Source: an uncultured Alphaproteobacteria bacterium
GTDB lineage: Bacteria; Pseudomonadota; Alphaproteobacteria; RF32; CAG-239
Direction of reading: 5' to 3'
NCBI GenBank assembly: GCA_934254925.1
Contig: CAKQMD010000025.1
Span: 1 to 17,829 of the forward strand
Length of the DNA stretch: 17,829 nt
Shown: positions 1 to 7,037 of the stretch, piece by piece
Numbering within the stretch: the stretch's first letter is position 1
How the letters are laid out: each line of letters starts with the position of its first letter
Notes under the pieces: model-generated
The model's database searches: none
Seen by the model: the letters and a program-made list of their open reading frames with translations, nothing else
Told to the model about the DNA's origin: nothing
Made by a program: the position numbers and the translations under genes

Positions 1-131
1 CCGATCGTGTCCTGCTGCAGGGTCGTTGCCACGGTGTCTCCGGGCAAAGTGTCCTGCGGCAGCGTCATCCCGATCGTATCCCGCGGCAGCGTCGCTGCCA
101 CGGTATCTCCGGGCAAAGTGTCTTGCGGCAG
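1..131 (-). repeat. 69-bp tandem repeat encoding 23-residue LPxDT units
   Basis: Read on the minus strand, a full 69-bp unit (131 to 63) is followed by a second, nearly identical one (62 to the window edge, 62 bases visible). The anchor CCGATCGT recurs at 1 and 70. Each unit encodes 23 residues with three spaced L-x-x-D-T blocks (LPQDT, LPGDT, LPRDT; in the second unit the third is LQQDT). Differences between copies are mostly single substitutions, so the array is young or kept alike by recombination. Its total copy number lies outside the window. Confidence 0.9.
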
Positions 132-2477
132 GGCAACATTATCGGGAGTAACCGCGCTCAAATTGGTTTGCGGAGCAGAGCCAAAATCAGCGGCGGCCGC
201 ACCGCGGATACCCAAGCCAAGCGTCGAGAACAAAGCTGTCGCATAAGCCAAATTCTTTTGGTTCTTTTTGGCTCCCATGAAATTCTGCAGCTTATACCAC
301 GTCTTGCGCAGGCCTTTGGCTTCTTTGATTTTTTCGCTGTTAGAATCACCATACAGCGCCACACGATATTTCTCATCGCCGGTTTTTTCATACAGTTCTT
401 TCATTCGGCGGTATTCGCGCTTTCTGACAATGGCGTTGCCGACAGAAACACAGGCAGCAACAGCGATACGAGAGCCGATCGGCCCGGCAAACGTGCTTCC
501 GATACCCCAGGCAGCAGCGGCAACGGCCCCGGTTGCCAGATGAATATTCATATCCGGGTTATTTTTAAAAGCCGCTTTCCGCACCTGGTTAAACTTTTCG
601 AAAAAGTTTGCTTTTTTAAATGCAGGATCCTGCGCGCGTTTCAAATTTCTCCACTCGGTCACCAGCGGATAAACGGCTCCTTTGGCCAAAGTATGAGCCA
701 CCATGGCACCTGCCAAAACCCCACCAAAAGCACTGCCGGCCAAAGCGCCGTCCGTCAATCCCAGATTTTGTCCGATGGAAGCGCCGGCCAAAGACAAGGA
801 GCCGATGCCGATGACGGCGGTATTGGCCAATTCCAAAGCTTTTCCGGGATTGCCGCGGGCAAAGTCCGCCATTGCCACCATTACGGGGTAGGCCTTTTTA
901 TAGGTATTGGTTCCGAGTTGGTTCAGGCGGTTGGTCAGGCGCTGCGTTAAAATGACACCTTGTTTGCCGACTTTAGCTTTTGTTTTCTTGAATTTTTCAC
1001 GCAAACGGCGGCCAAACTGCTTTAATTCGGCTTCTCTGTCGGCATGAAGCGCCAAGAAGCGAATCGGTTTAATTGTCAGTTTGTTTTTCTGATCCGAGTC
1101 CCCCAAAATCGTACTTTTAAAGTTCTCCAGGAGTTCTTTTTGTTTGCTCGGGTCAGCCAAGGCTTTACTAATTTTGCCGGCCGCTTTTTCATTATATGCT
1201 TCTTGTTTTTTTAGAAAATCTTCTCCCCTCTTTTCTTCCGGCTTGTCTTCTGTAAGGCCTATGATCTCCTTGACTTTCTCATTCATAAATGTATCGACAT
1301 TTTCCGCCGTAAGAGCCGTTAACAAATCCGTCTGGATCTGAGTCGAGAATTCTTCTTTTATGTACTTTTCTTTCTCTGCAAGCGAAAGCGCCGCAAAGTA
1401 AGGATCATTAATGAGACGACGGTAAATTTCCGCTTTGGCAGAAAGAGTTAGAGAAGCCCAATATTCGTCTCTCTTTTCCTTTGACGCTTCCTCAGGGGCC
1501 TTCTCCGTCTTTCCCTGTTCCTCTGCTACTTGGGCCAATTCAAGATTATAGTTTTCATCAACCGCAGGAATAAAAATATTGTTCCAAAGTTCTTCCGTCT
1601 CCTTATCAGCTTCAACTTCGTTCAAAATTTTATCCACTAAGAAGGCATTGCCGTTAACACGCTCGGCATCAAAAGAATCCAGGCCGTTGAGAATATCGTC
1701 TTCTTTTTGAATGCGTTGTGCCGTTTCCTTCAAAATTTGCTCAAAGCCTTTTCCTTCTTTTGTCGGCAACTGAATATTGAGACGTTCTAATTGCCGGGCA
1801 AGCGCCATGGCCGCCGGAAACACCTCCCAGTCGTTACCCAATATCTTCGGATTATCAATAATCTCTTGCAAACTCTCCTTAGCAGCATTTTGAGCAAAGG
1901 ACAAGAAATCTTCCGTCTCACCGCTACCAAACTCGGTTATAAACCGGCTTGAGGAGAGTATGTCGGCCAGTTCATTCAGCTTATAAGATATTAGCCTCTC
2001 CTTTGTCAGCTCTTCTTTCAGCTTTCCTTCATTCCACTCTTCCATATAGGCAAACAGCCTCTGTTTCATTTTTTCATCTAAGTAGTCTTTATAGCCCAAT
2101 TCTATATATTCCCGGTTTTTGTCGTCTGTGATACTCCTTATTGGCTTATTATTCAACAAGATATATTTTCCCCCTATATCTTCCCAAACATTAAACTCAT
2201 TACCCTCTGGTCCAACAACCCTTTCGCCGTTCTTATTTGCTTCAATATATACTTTTCTGTACCAGCCATCAAGCTCAACAAATTCTGACAGAGCATCATA
2301 ATCGCGCGGAGAAAAGTTGGAAAAGATTTCTTTCCAATCTAACTTTTTTGTCGCTTCTATGTAAGATTCTTCTTTACCATTCGCATACAATGTCTCCCTG
2401 ACCTCCAACAAGATCTTAAAATCAACATTGTGGCTATTAAGCGTTTTCAAATATTCTAATGCCGTATCAACATTCAT
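1..2477 (-). CDS. Large repeat-containing protein of unknown function (C-terminus beyond window)
   Basis: I do not recognise this protein. One open frame runs from ATG at 2477 to the left edge without a stop, at least 825 residues. The start has a GAGGAG ribosome site (2491-2486) 8 bases upstream and a good promoter behind it. Residues 1 to about 500 are charged and helical (many K/E), with a basic stretch just before a Gly/Ala-rich hydrophobic region at about 551-606. A second Ala/Gly-rich hydrophobic stretch lies at about 647-688. A third, at 742-765, follows lysines and ends in an Ala-rich motif (GAAAADF) like a signal-peptidase site. After it comes a Thr/Pro/Asp repeat region (from residue 783). 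This suggests a membrane-inserted or exported protein with a repetitive tail, but that is inference. The gene is solitary, and the next minus-strand gene upstream ends in its own terminator. All plus-strand frames in this span are antisense shadows. Confidence 0.85.
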   Translation of the reverse strand, partial: MNVDTALEYLKTLNSHNVDFKILLEVRETLYANGKEESYIEATKKLDWKEIFSNFSPRDYDALSEFVELDGWYRKVYIEANKNGERVVGPEGNEFNVWEDIGGKYILLNNKPIRSITDDKNREYIELGYKDYLDEKMKQRLFAYMEEWNEGKLKEELTKERLISYKLNELADILSSSRFITEFGSGETEDFLSFAQNAAKESLQEIIDNPKILGNDWEVFPAAMALARQLERLNIQLPTKEGKGFEQILKETAQRIQKEDDILNGLDSFDAERVNGNAFLVDKILNEVEADKETEELWNNIFIPAVDENYNLELAQVAEEQGKTEKAPEEASKEKRDEYWASLTLSAKAEIYRRLINDPYFAALSLAEKEKYIKEEFSTQIQTDLLTALTAENVDTFMNEKVKEIIGLTEDKPEEKRGEDFLKKQEAYNEKAAGKISKALADPSKQKELLENFKSTILGDSDQKNKLTIKPIRFLALHADREAELKQFGRRLREKFKKTKAKVGKQGVILTQRLTNRLNQLGTNTYKKAYPVMVAMADFARGNPGKALELANTAVIGIGSLSLAGASIGQNLGLTDGALAGSAFGGVLAGAMVAHTLAKGAVYPLVTEWRNLKRAQDPAFKKANFFEKFNQVRKAAFKNNPDMNIHLATGAVAAAAWGIGSTFAGPIGSRIAVAACVSVGNAIVRKREYRRMKELYEKTGDEKYRVALYGDSNSEKIKEAKGLRKTWYKLQNFMGAKKNQKNLAYATALFSTLGLGIRGAAAADFGSAPQTNLSAVTPDNVALPQDTLPGDTVAATLPRDTIGMTLPQDTLPGDTVATTLQQDTI

Positions 2478-2520
2478 CAGTGTCACTCCTCACGAACACA
2501 AAAACCTTTTATTTGCCTTT

Positions 2521-2549
2521 ACTATATCCTAAATTTTAGATGATTTCAA
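2521..2549 (-). promoter_or_regulatory. Sigma70-type promoter of the large repeat-protein gene
   Basis: On the minus strand, TTGAAA (2549-2544) and TATAGT (2526-2521) are separated by exactly 17 bases, each one mismatch from consensus. The predicted start lies about 35 bases upstream of the ATG at 2477, leaving room for the GAGGAG ribosome site. Confidence 0.65.
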
Positions 2550-2749
2550 CAACTTTTTGTCTAAAATGGCAAATTTTATGATGTAAAATAAATATTTTAG
2601 CAAGAATAGCATAAATTCATTAAAGATTATTTAGCTTTTTGCCCTTTGTCTAAAGTCTGACCAAAAATTTTAAACAGCCATTGAGGCGTTTTTTAAATTG
2701 TGTCCTATCGCCATAGAGGGCCGGCTGCGAGAAAAAGGCCAAAGGGCAC
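2550..2749. other. AT-rich intergenic region with inverted repeats, no gene seen
   Basis: This stretch has no credible ORF or tRNA. It contains GCCCTTTG (2641-2648) with its complement CAAAGGGC near 2740-2747, and a TTGAGGCG followed by six T (2681-2694) that complements the left half of the neighbouring terminator. A small RNA is possible but unproven. The short ORFs here overlap the end of the DEAD-like gene and its terminator and lack ribosome sites. Confidence 0.5.
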
Positions 2750-2776
2750 AAAAAAACCGCCTCAACTTTGAGGCGG
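2750..2776 (-). terminator. Rho-independent terminator of the DEAD-like gene
   Basis: On the minus strand a 9-bp perfect stem (CCGCCTCAA / TTGAGGCGG, 2-base loop) is followed by seven T (2756-2750). It starts 16 bases after the stop codon at 2793, so the short gene length is not a recent truncation of a longer transcript. Confidence 0.85.
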
Positions 2777-2792
2777 CACAAAGATTTGAGCC

Positions 2793-3578
2793 TTATTCCC
2801 CTTCGGCAAGGATACCCTTGGTCAGAATAAAATTGGGAACGCGGCCGTTGAAGGATTTGTATTTTTGGCAAAGCTCCATCGATTCCGGATCAAAAGACGC
2901 AGCGGCGCGAGAAGCATTATGCCGCACCGGAGCTTCCGGCTTTTGACGGCTGGCGCTTTGGGCGGCTTCCTGTTCCTTGTTCTTGTCAATCTTGATCTCC
3001 TCGGGCGTTTTGAGGATTTTTTCCAAAACTTCGCCGGTTTCCTTGGAGCGGCGGTTGGTATAGACGATGTTTTGCTTGTCTCCCGGCAGCAAAAGCAAGA
3101 TTTTCTCAAGATTTTCCAGCTGCTTGTTTTTCTTGATCAAATTAATGTCGTCCACCACCAAAATATTGGTCTTTGAAAAATCGGCACGGCCGTTTTCCGC
3201 CAAGTCCAACAAAAGATCCGGCGACCCGATGACAACGTTGGCCTCGTTATCAATATCTTCATCAGAATCTTTAACCGTGGCCTCGTTGATCTCATGATAT
3301 TTGTTAAACACCGACAAACGGTCCGAAACAACAACCGACTGCTCTGAATCCGGCGTAATGATCAGGATATTCTGCCCGCCCTTGGCACTGATGATATCCA
3401 GCAGCGGAAAAACATAAGACGTGGTTTTGCCGCAGCCGCGCGGCGCGATCGTAAAAACGTCACGGCCTTGCAAGATGGAAGGGATGACGTCATTTTGCAC
3501 CGTCGTCGGTTCCTTAATGCCGTATTCTTCAATTGCCTGGACAGTGTTGGCGCTGAGGCCGAGATCTGAAAAATTCAT
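2793..3578 (-). CDS. Degenerate single-domain DEAD-box-like ATPase
   Basis: A 261-residue protein matching only the first RecA domain of DEAD-box RNA helicases. The Q-motif region is clear (F3 to Q28, with EPTTVQ). Walker A is present as APRGCGKT (45-52), keeping Lys51 and Thr52. The other motifs have drifted: PTRELA is TPDSEQ (75-80), TPGR is SPDL (119-122), DEAD is DDIN (143-146), and SAT is YTN (173-175). The second RecA domain is absent; instead there is a Lys/Glu/Ala-rich linker (about 200-230) and a short tail. Full helicases are usually 400-600 residues. ATP binding is plausible, but unwinding is unlikely because the catalytic Glu is Asp and motifs IV-VI are missing. A regulatory, RNA-binding or adaptor role is inference. 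The start ATG at 3578 has only a weak AGAAGA ribosome site. Confidence 0.8.
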   Translation of the reverse strand: MNFSDLGLSANTVQAIEEYGIKEPTTVQNDVIPSILQGRDVFTIAPRGCGKTTSYVFPLLDIISAKGGQNILIITPDSEQSVVVSDRLSVFNKYHEINEATVKDSDEDIDNEANVVIGSPDLLLDLAENGRADFSKTNILVVDDINLIKKNKQLENLEKILLLLPGDKQNIVYTNRRSKETGEVLEKILKTPEEIKIDKNKEQEAAQSASRQKPEAPVRHNASRAAASFDPESMELCQKYKSFNGRVPNFILTKGILAEGE

Positions 3579-3676
3579 GGTATTTCTTCTATTATCTTCT
3601 GGTTTAATTTGTTTTAGGGCAGTATTATGTATTTTAGAAGCTTAGTCAACACCCTATTTGAAAAAAGAGGCGCAAG

Positions 3677-4225
3677 ATGTTAATGAATAAGGAACGCAGT
3701 CTGCTGATGATCTTGGACGTTCAGGAGCGCTCGACCCCGGCAACGGAAAATCCGCGCGAGGTCATTACCGGTTGCAGCCGCCTGCTGGCCGTGGCCAAGG
3801 AATTGGGCATTCCCTATTTTCTGACCCGGCAGACCCCGGACGCCCTGGGAGACACGATTATCGACCTGCGGCAAGCGGCCGGCACCGAGGCCTTGGTTTT
3901 TGACAAGGCGAGCTTTTCGGCTTATCGGAACGAAGAGATCCGCCGGCACCTGGAAAAAAGCGGTCGAAAGCAAATTATCCTGGCCGGAATCGAAACGCAT
4001 ATCGGCGTCACTCAGACGGCTCTTGATCTTAAAGCCGCGGGTTATGAGACTTTTATGGTTTCCAACGCCTGTTCCTCCCGCGATCCGATCCAAAACATTT
4101 TGGCGCTGCAGCGGCTAATCTCAAACGGCGTGGATGCCGTCACCTCGGAAATGGTCTTTTTCGAATGGTTGGAAAAAGCCGAAGGCGAAGCTTTTCAAAA
4201 AATTGCGGATCAATACGCCTTTTAA
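3677..4225 (+). CDS. Isochorismatase-family protein lacking the catalytic cysteine
   Basis: A 182-residue protein with the isochorismatase-like (cysteine hydrolase) alpha/beta fold: strand LLMILDVQ near the start, the K-x-x-F-S-A-Y motif at 77-83, and the GIETH...QTALDL...GY segment at 104-123. The family uses an Asp-Lys-Cys triad. Asp14 and Lys77 are present, but the position normally occupied by Cys in GIETHVCV is Gly110 (codon GGC at 4004-4006; TGC would be Cys). Hydrolysis by the usual thiol mechanism is therefore unlikely, and the protein may be a binding or scaffold paralogue. The start ATG at 3677 has GAGG 6 bases upstream; ATG at 3683 is the alternative. It is divergent from the DEAD-like gene and convergent with the cupin gene, sharing a terminator with it. 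The substrate is unknown. Confidence 0.85.
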   Translation: MLMNKERSLLMILDVQERSTPATENPREVITGCSRLLAVAKELGIPYFLTRQTPDALGDTIIDLRQAAGTEALVFDKASFSAYRNEEIRRHLEKSGRKQIILAGIETHIGVTQTALDLKAAGYETFMVSNACSSRDPIQNILALQRLISNGVDAVTSEMVFFEWLEKAEGEAFQKIADQYAF

Positions 4226-4258
4226 TAAAAAATCCCGGAATATCCGGGATTTTTTATT
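4224..4258. terminator. Bidirectional terminator between convergent genes
   Basis: A perfect 16-bp inverted repeat (left arm 4224-4239, right arm 4243-4258, 3-base loop) has a GC core TCCCGGA/TCCGGGA and an A6/T6 tract on each side. It can terminate both the plus-strand isochorismatase-like gene, whose stop it overlaps, and the minus-strand cupin gene ending at 4263. Confidence 0.9.
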
Positions 4259-4262
4259 GACC

Positions 4263-4628
4263 TCACTTGCTGCGACCGTATTTGTCCTCGTAGCGAACAA
4301 TGTCGTTTTCATCCAACTTTTCGCCGGTCTGGACTTCGATAAAGCACATGTCCTCCTTCCCGTCGTTGGCAATGCGGTGTTTGGTGCCGGCTGGAATATA
4401 TACGGCCTCGTCCGCCCGACGCAGCAAAACCCGATCGCCCAGCGTGACGGTCGCTTCGCCGCTGACAATGATCCAATGTTCGTTGCGGTGATCATGCGAC
4501 TGCAGCGACAAAATGTTGCCCGGGGTGACGACGATCTTTTTGACGCAATAGGTTTCTCCGCAGTCGACAACCTCCCAAGTGCCCCAGGGACGGGTGTCTT
4601 TTTGGCCGCGTGCATAAGAATTTGACAT
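4263..4628 (-). CDS. Stand-alone cupin, type II mannose-6-phosphate isomerase family
   Basis: A 121-residue single cupin matching the C-terminal isomerase domain of bifunctional mannose-1-phosphate guanylyltransferase / mannose-6-phosphate isomerase (type II PMI). The signature RPWGTWEV lies at 13-20, followed by SLQSHDHRNEHW (41-52) and PAGTKHRIAN (79-88), ending in IEVQTGE and the DDIVR-like ENDIVRYEDKYGR. Likely metal ligands are H45, H47, E50 and H84, all in standard cupin motif spacing. The nucleotidyltransferase half is missing and there is no room for it upstream. It probably interconverts mannose-6-P and fructose-6-P for surface glycans or GDP-mannose, or is a sugar-phosphate-binding relative. 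A GAGG ribosome site lies 8 bases before the ATG at 4628. The gene is divergent from ptsP. Confidence 0.85.
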   Translation of the reverse strand: MSNSYARGQKDTRPWGTWEVVDCGETYCVKKIVVTPGNILSLQSHDHRNEHWIIVSGEATVTLGDRVLLRRADEAVYIPAGTKHRIANDGKEDMCFIEVQTGEKLDENDIVRYEDKYGRSK

Positions 4629-4679
4629 TTTTTAACCTCTTTAAATTAATTTATACTTGATGAAAACGAATATAGGCAA
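4622..4679. promoter_or_regulatory. Divergent promoter region between cupin gene and ptsP
   Basis: On the plus strand, TTGACA (4622-4627) is followed after 17 bases by ATTAAT (4645-4650); TATACT at 4652-4657 is another possible -10. On the minus strand, TTGCCT (4679-4674) and TATAAA (4655-4650) are 18 bases apart. These fit transcription of ptsP and the cupin gene respectively. The -10 matches on the plus strand are imperfect. Confidence 0.4.
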
Positions 4680-4724
4680 TATAACTAAGAACGCAATATC
4701 CATTTATTCAGGGTGTGGGAAATT

Positions 4725-6989
4725 ATGAAAGTGACTGCCGTCAACCAGGCGATGGAAATTTTGAAACAGCTCCGTCATGTAACGGAAGGCAAAGACCCGC
4801 TGCCCGCAAAACTCCAAAACATCGTGACCATGATCGTACAGCAGATGAAAGCCGATGCCGGCGCCTGCTACATCGCCGTCGATGACAGTTATCTTGAGCT
4901 GTTTGCCGCCTTTGGCTTCAAGGAAGAAGCCATGCACAAGATCTCCCTGCGTTTCGGCGAAGGGTTGGTCGGCGACGTGGCCAAAAACAGCCGCTCGCTT
5001 TCCGCCGCTGATGCCTGGAAACATCCGCAATTTTCTTACAAACCGGAAATGGGCGAAGAAAATTACAAATCTTTTCTCGGCGTCCCGCTGATCCGCTGGA
5101 ATCGTTCCATCGGGGTTTTAACGATTCAACACAAAGAACGTTACGAATATTCGCCGCTGGAAGTCGAAATCATGGAAACCGTGGCCATGGTTCTGACTGA
5201 GATCGTGTCTTCAGAAGAAATGGCCGAGTATAAAAAAAATCTGATCAAAGAACGAGGATTGTCGGAAAGAGACAAGGTCAAAGGCATTTCCTTAAGCAAA
5301 GGATACGGCCTGGGCAACGCTGTGGTGCATCGGCGTCGGCAAGCCGTTACCAAGATTTTTGCCGAAGACAAAGAAAAAGAGCTGCAAAAGTTGGAATTCG
5401 CCCATACGCAGATGAACAAGGACCTGGACGAAAAGTTTACCTCGACCAAGCTCGGAATCGGCGAACATGTGGAAATTCTTGACGCTTATCGGATGTTTGC
5501 CAAAGATAAGGGCTGGTACAAAAAAATTGCCGACAATGTGCAAAGCGGCCTGACAGCCGAGGCCGCCGTCGAACGCGCTTACGAAGACATGTGGAATCGC
5601 CTTTCGGGCACCAACGACACTTATCTCAGGGAGCGTCTGCACGACCTGCGCGACGTGGCTGACCGCCTGCAGTCCTACCTGAACGGCGATTACGGCGCCG
5701 TTCACCAGATCGACAGCAGCAACATCATCGTCGTGGCCCAAACCATGGGGCCGGCGGACTTGATGGATTATGACTATACGAAAATAAAAGGCCTGATTAT
5801 TGAAGACGGAACGCCGACCATGCATGTGGCCATTGTGGCCAAAGCTTTGGGTATTCCCGTTATTGCCAAGATCAAGGGCATTTTCGACGAAATCAAAACC
5901 GGGCAAATGTTGGCCGTTGACGGCAACGAAGGTTACGTTTACATCAAACCCGGAAAACCGGTGCAAGAACGCTTCTTGGCAAAAATCGCCGAAAAAGAAG
6001 AACTGCAAAAACGTCTTGACACCTTGAAGAAACTGCCGTCCAAAACCAAAGACGGCGTCAAAATCAATTTATACATCAACGTCGGACTGGCTTTTGACCT
6101 GGACTATATCGACAGCACCAACTGCGACGGCGTGGGCCTTTACCGGACGGAGATTCCCTTTATGGCCTCCGAGGTAATGCCAAACGTCGAAAGGCAGATG
6201 AGTTATTATAAGGAGTTGATGGAAAAAGCCGGAAACCGCAAGGTCATCTTTCGCAGCCTGGACGTGGGATCCGACAAGCTTTTGCCTTATTGGAGCAACA
6301 GCGGCGAGGAGAATCCTGCCATCGGTTGGCGCTCCATCCGCATCACGCTGGACCGTCGCGCCATTTTGCGCAAACAAGTGCGCGCCTTCCTGAGGGCGGC
6401 CGCGGGAAAAGAGCTCAATGTGATGTTTCCGATGATTTCCAACTTGTCGGAATTTGAAGAAGCCAAAGAAACCTTGATGATCGAACTCGAAAAAGAAAAA
6501 AGAAAATCGGGGGAAGTTCCGGCAAAGGTCAACGTCGGCCTGATGATTGAAGTGCCGGCCGTGGTTTTTCAGTTGGAAGCCATTTTAAAACAGGCGGACT
6601 TTATTTCCATCGGAACAAACGACCTGGCACAGTTTGTTTTTGCCTGCGATCGCGGCAACCCTCGTCTGACGGAACGTTATGACGTTTTGTCGGCGCCGTT
6701 TTTGACCATGATGCACGAGATCATCAGCAAAGCCAACGAGGCCGGGGTCTATTGTTCGGTCTGCGGCGAAATGGCGGGAAACCCGATTGAGGCAATGGCC
6801 CTGATCGGCTTGGGATTCCGCAATTTGTCAATGTCCGGTTCTTCTTTCGGACGCGTCAAAAGTATGGTGCGTTCGCTTAATCTGGAAGACGTGGAAGACT
6901 ATGTCAAAACCCTGTTGAAATCTCCCAAAAAAACGCTGCGGCCGCAATTAATTTCATATGCTTATGATCATGGTATTGAAATCTATTAA
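4725..6989 (+). CDS. ptsP: PEP-protein phosphotransferase, nitrogen PTS Enzyme I (EI-Ntr)
   Basis: A 754-residue EI-Ntr, which takes phosphate from PEP onto a histidine and passes it to NPr (PtsO) and then EIIA-Ntr, linking nitrogen and carbon status to regulation. Order: GAF sensor domain (about 15-160), EI N-terminal domain (about 185-310), swivelling phosphohistidine domain with the active-site His367 in MHVAIVAKALGIP, and the PEP-binding barrel (about 420-710). The barrel carries GVGLYRTE, FRSLDVGSDK, SIGTNDLAQF and the acid/base Cys680 in CGEMAG. Length is normal. Oddly, the residue before the active-site His is Met rather than the usual Ser. I chose ATG at 4725 over the in-frame GTG at 4713 because GGGA lies just before the ATG and nothing suitable precedes the GTG. 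In alphaproteobacteria the GAF domain is known to sense glutamine. The gene leads the ptsP-rodZ transcription unit. Confidence 0.95.
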   Translation: MKVTAVNQAMEILKQLRHVTEGKDPLPAKLQNIVTMIVQQMKADAGACYIAVDDSYLELFAAFGFKEEAMHKISLRFGEGLVGDVAKNSRSLSAADAWKHPQFSYKPEMGEENYKSFLGVPLIRWNRSIGVLTIQHKERYEYSPLEVEIMETVAMVLTEIVSSEEMAEYKKNLIKERGLSERDKVKGISLSKGYGLGNAVVHRRRQAVTKIFAEDKEKELQKLEFAHTQMNKDLDEKFTSTKLGIGEHVEILDAYRMFAKDKGWYKKIADNVQSGLTAEAAVERAYEDMWNRLSGTNDTYLRERLHDLRDVADRLQSYLNGDYGAVHQIDSSNIIVVAQTMGPADLMDYDYTKIKGLIIEDGTPTMHVAIVAKALGIPVIAKIKGIFDEIKTGQMLAVDGNEGYVYIKPGKPVQERFLAKIAEKEELQKRLDTLKKLPSKTKDGVKINLYINVGLAFDLDYIDSTNCDGVGLYRTEIPFMASEVMPNVERQMSYYKELMEKAGNRKVIFRSLDVGSDKLLPYWSNSGEENPAIGWRSIRITLDRRAILRKQVRAFLRAAAGKELNVMFPMISNLSEFEEAKETLMIELEKEKRKSGEVPAKVNVGLMIEVPAVVFQLEAILKQADFISIGTNDLAQFVFACDRGNPRLTERYDVLSAPFLTMMHEIISKANEAGVYCSVCGEMAGNPIEAMALIGLGFRNLSMSGSSFGRVKSMVRSLNLEDVEDYVKTLLKSPKKTLRPQLISYAYDHGIEIY

Positions 6990-7037
6990 ATTTTGTGCAA
7001 CAATCGGCCAAATTCTAAAACAAAAGAGGATCGAATC

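Noticed and set aside
1..131. LPxDT repeats as sortase LPxTG signals
   Set aside because: The motif is D-T rather than T-G, is repeated, and sortase anchoring belongs to Gram-positive walls; the genome is alphaproteobacterial.
123..950. 275-residue plus-strand ORF
   Set aside because: It lies antisense to the long minus-strand gene, has no ribosome site or recognisable domain, and its composition is that of a complementary-strand shadow.
2650..2871. 73-residue minus-strand ORF between the large gene and the DEAD-like gene
   Set aside because: It overlaps the DEAD-like gene's 3' end and its terminator in another frame, and lacks a ribosome site.
4713..4724. GTG start adding four residues to PtsP
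   Set aside because: No ribosome site precedes it, while the ATG at 4725 has GGGA just upstream.
6993..7037. TTG-started N-terminal extension of the RodZ-like protein
   Set aside because: GTG at 7038 has GAGGA at ideal spacing; the extension contains that ribosome site and has no ribosome site of its own.
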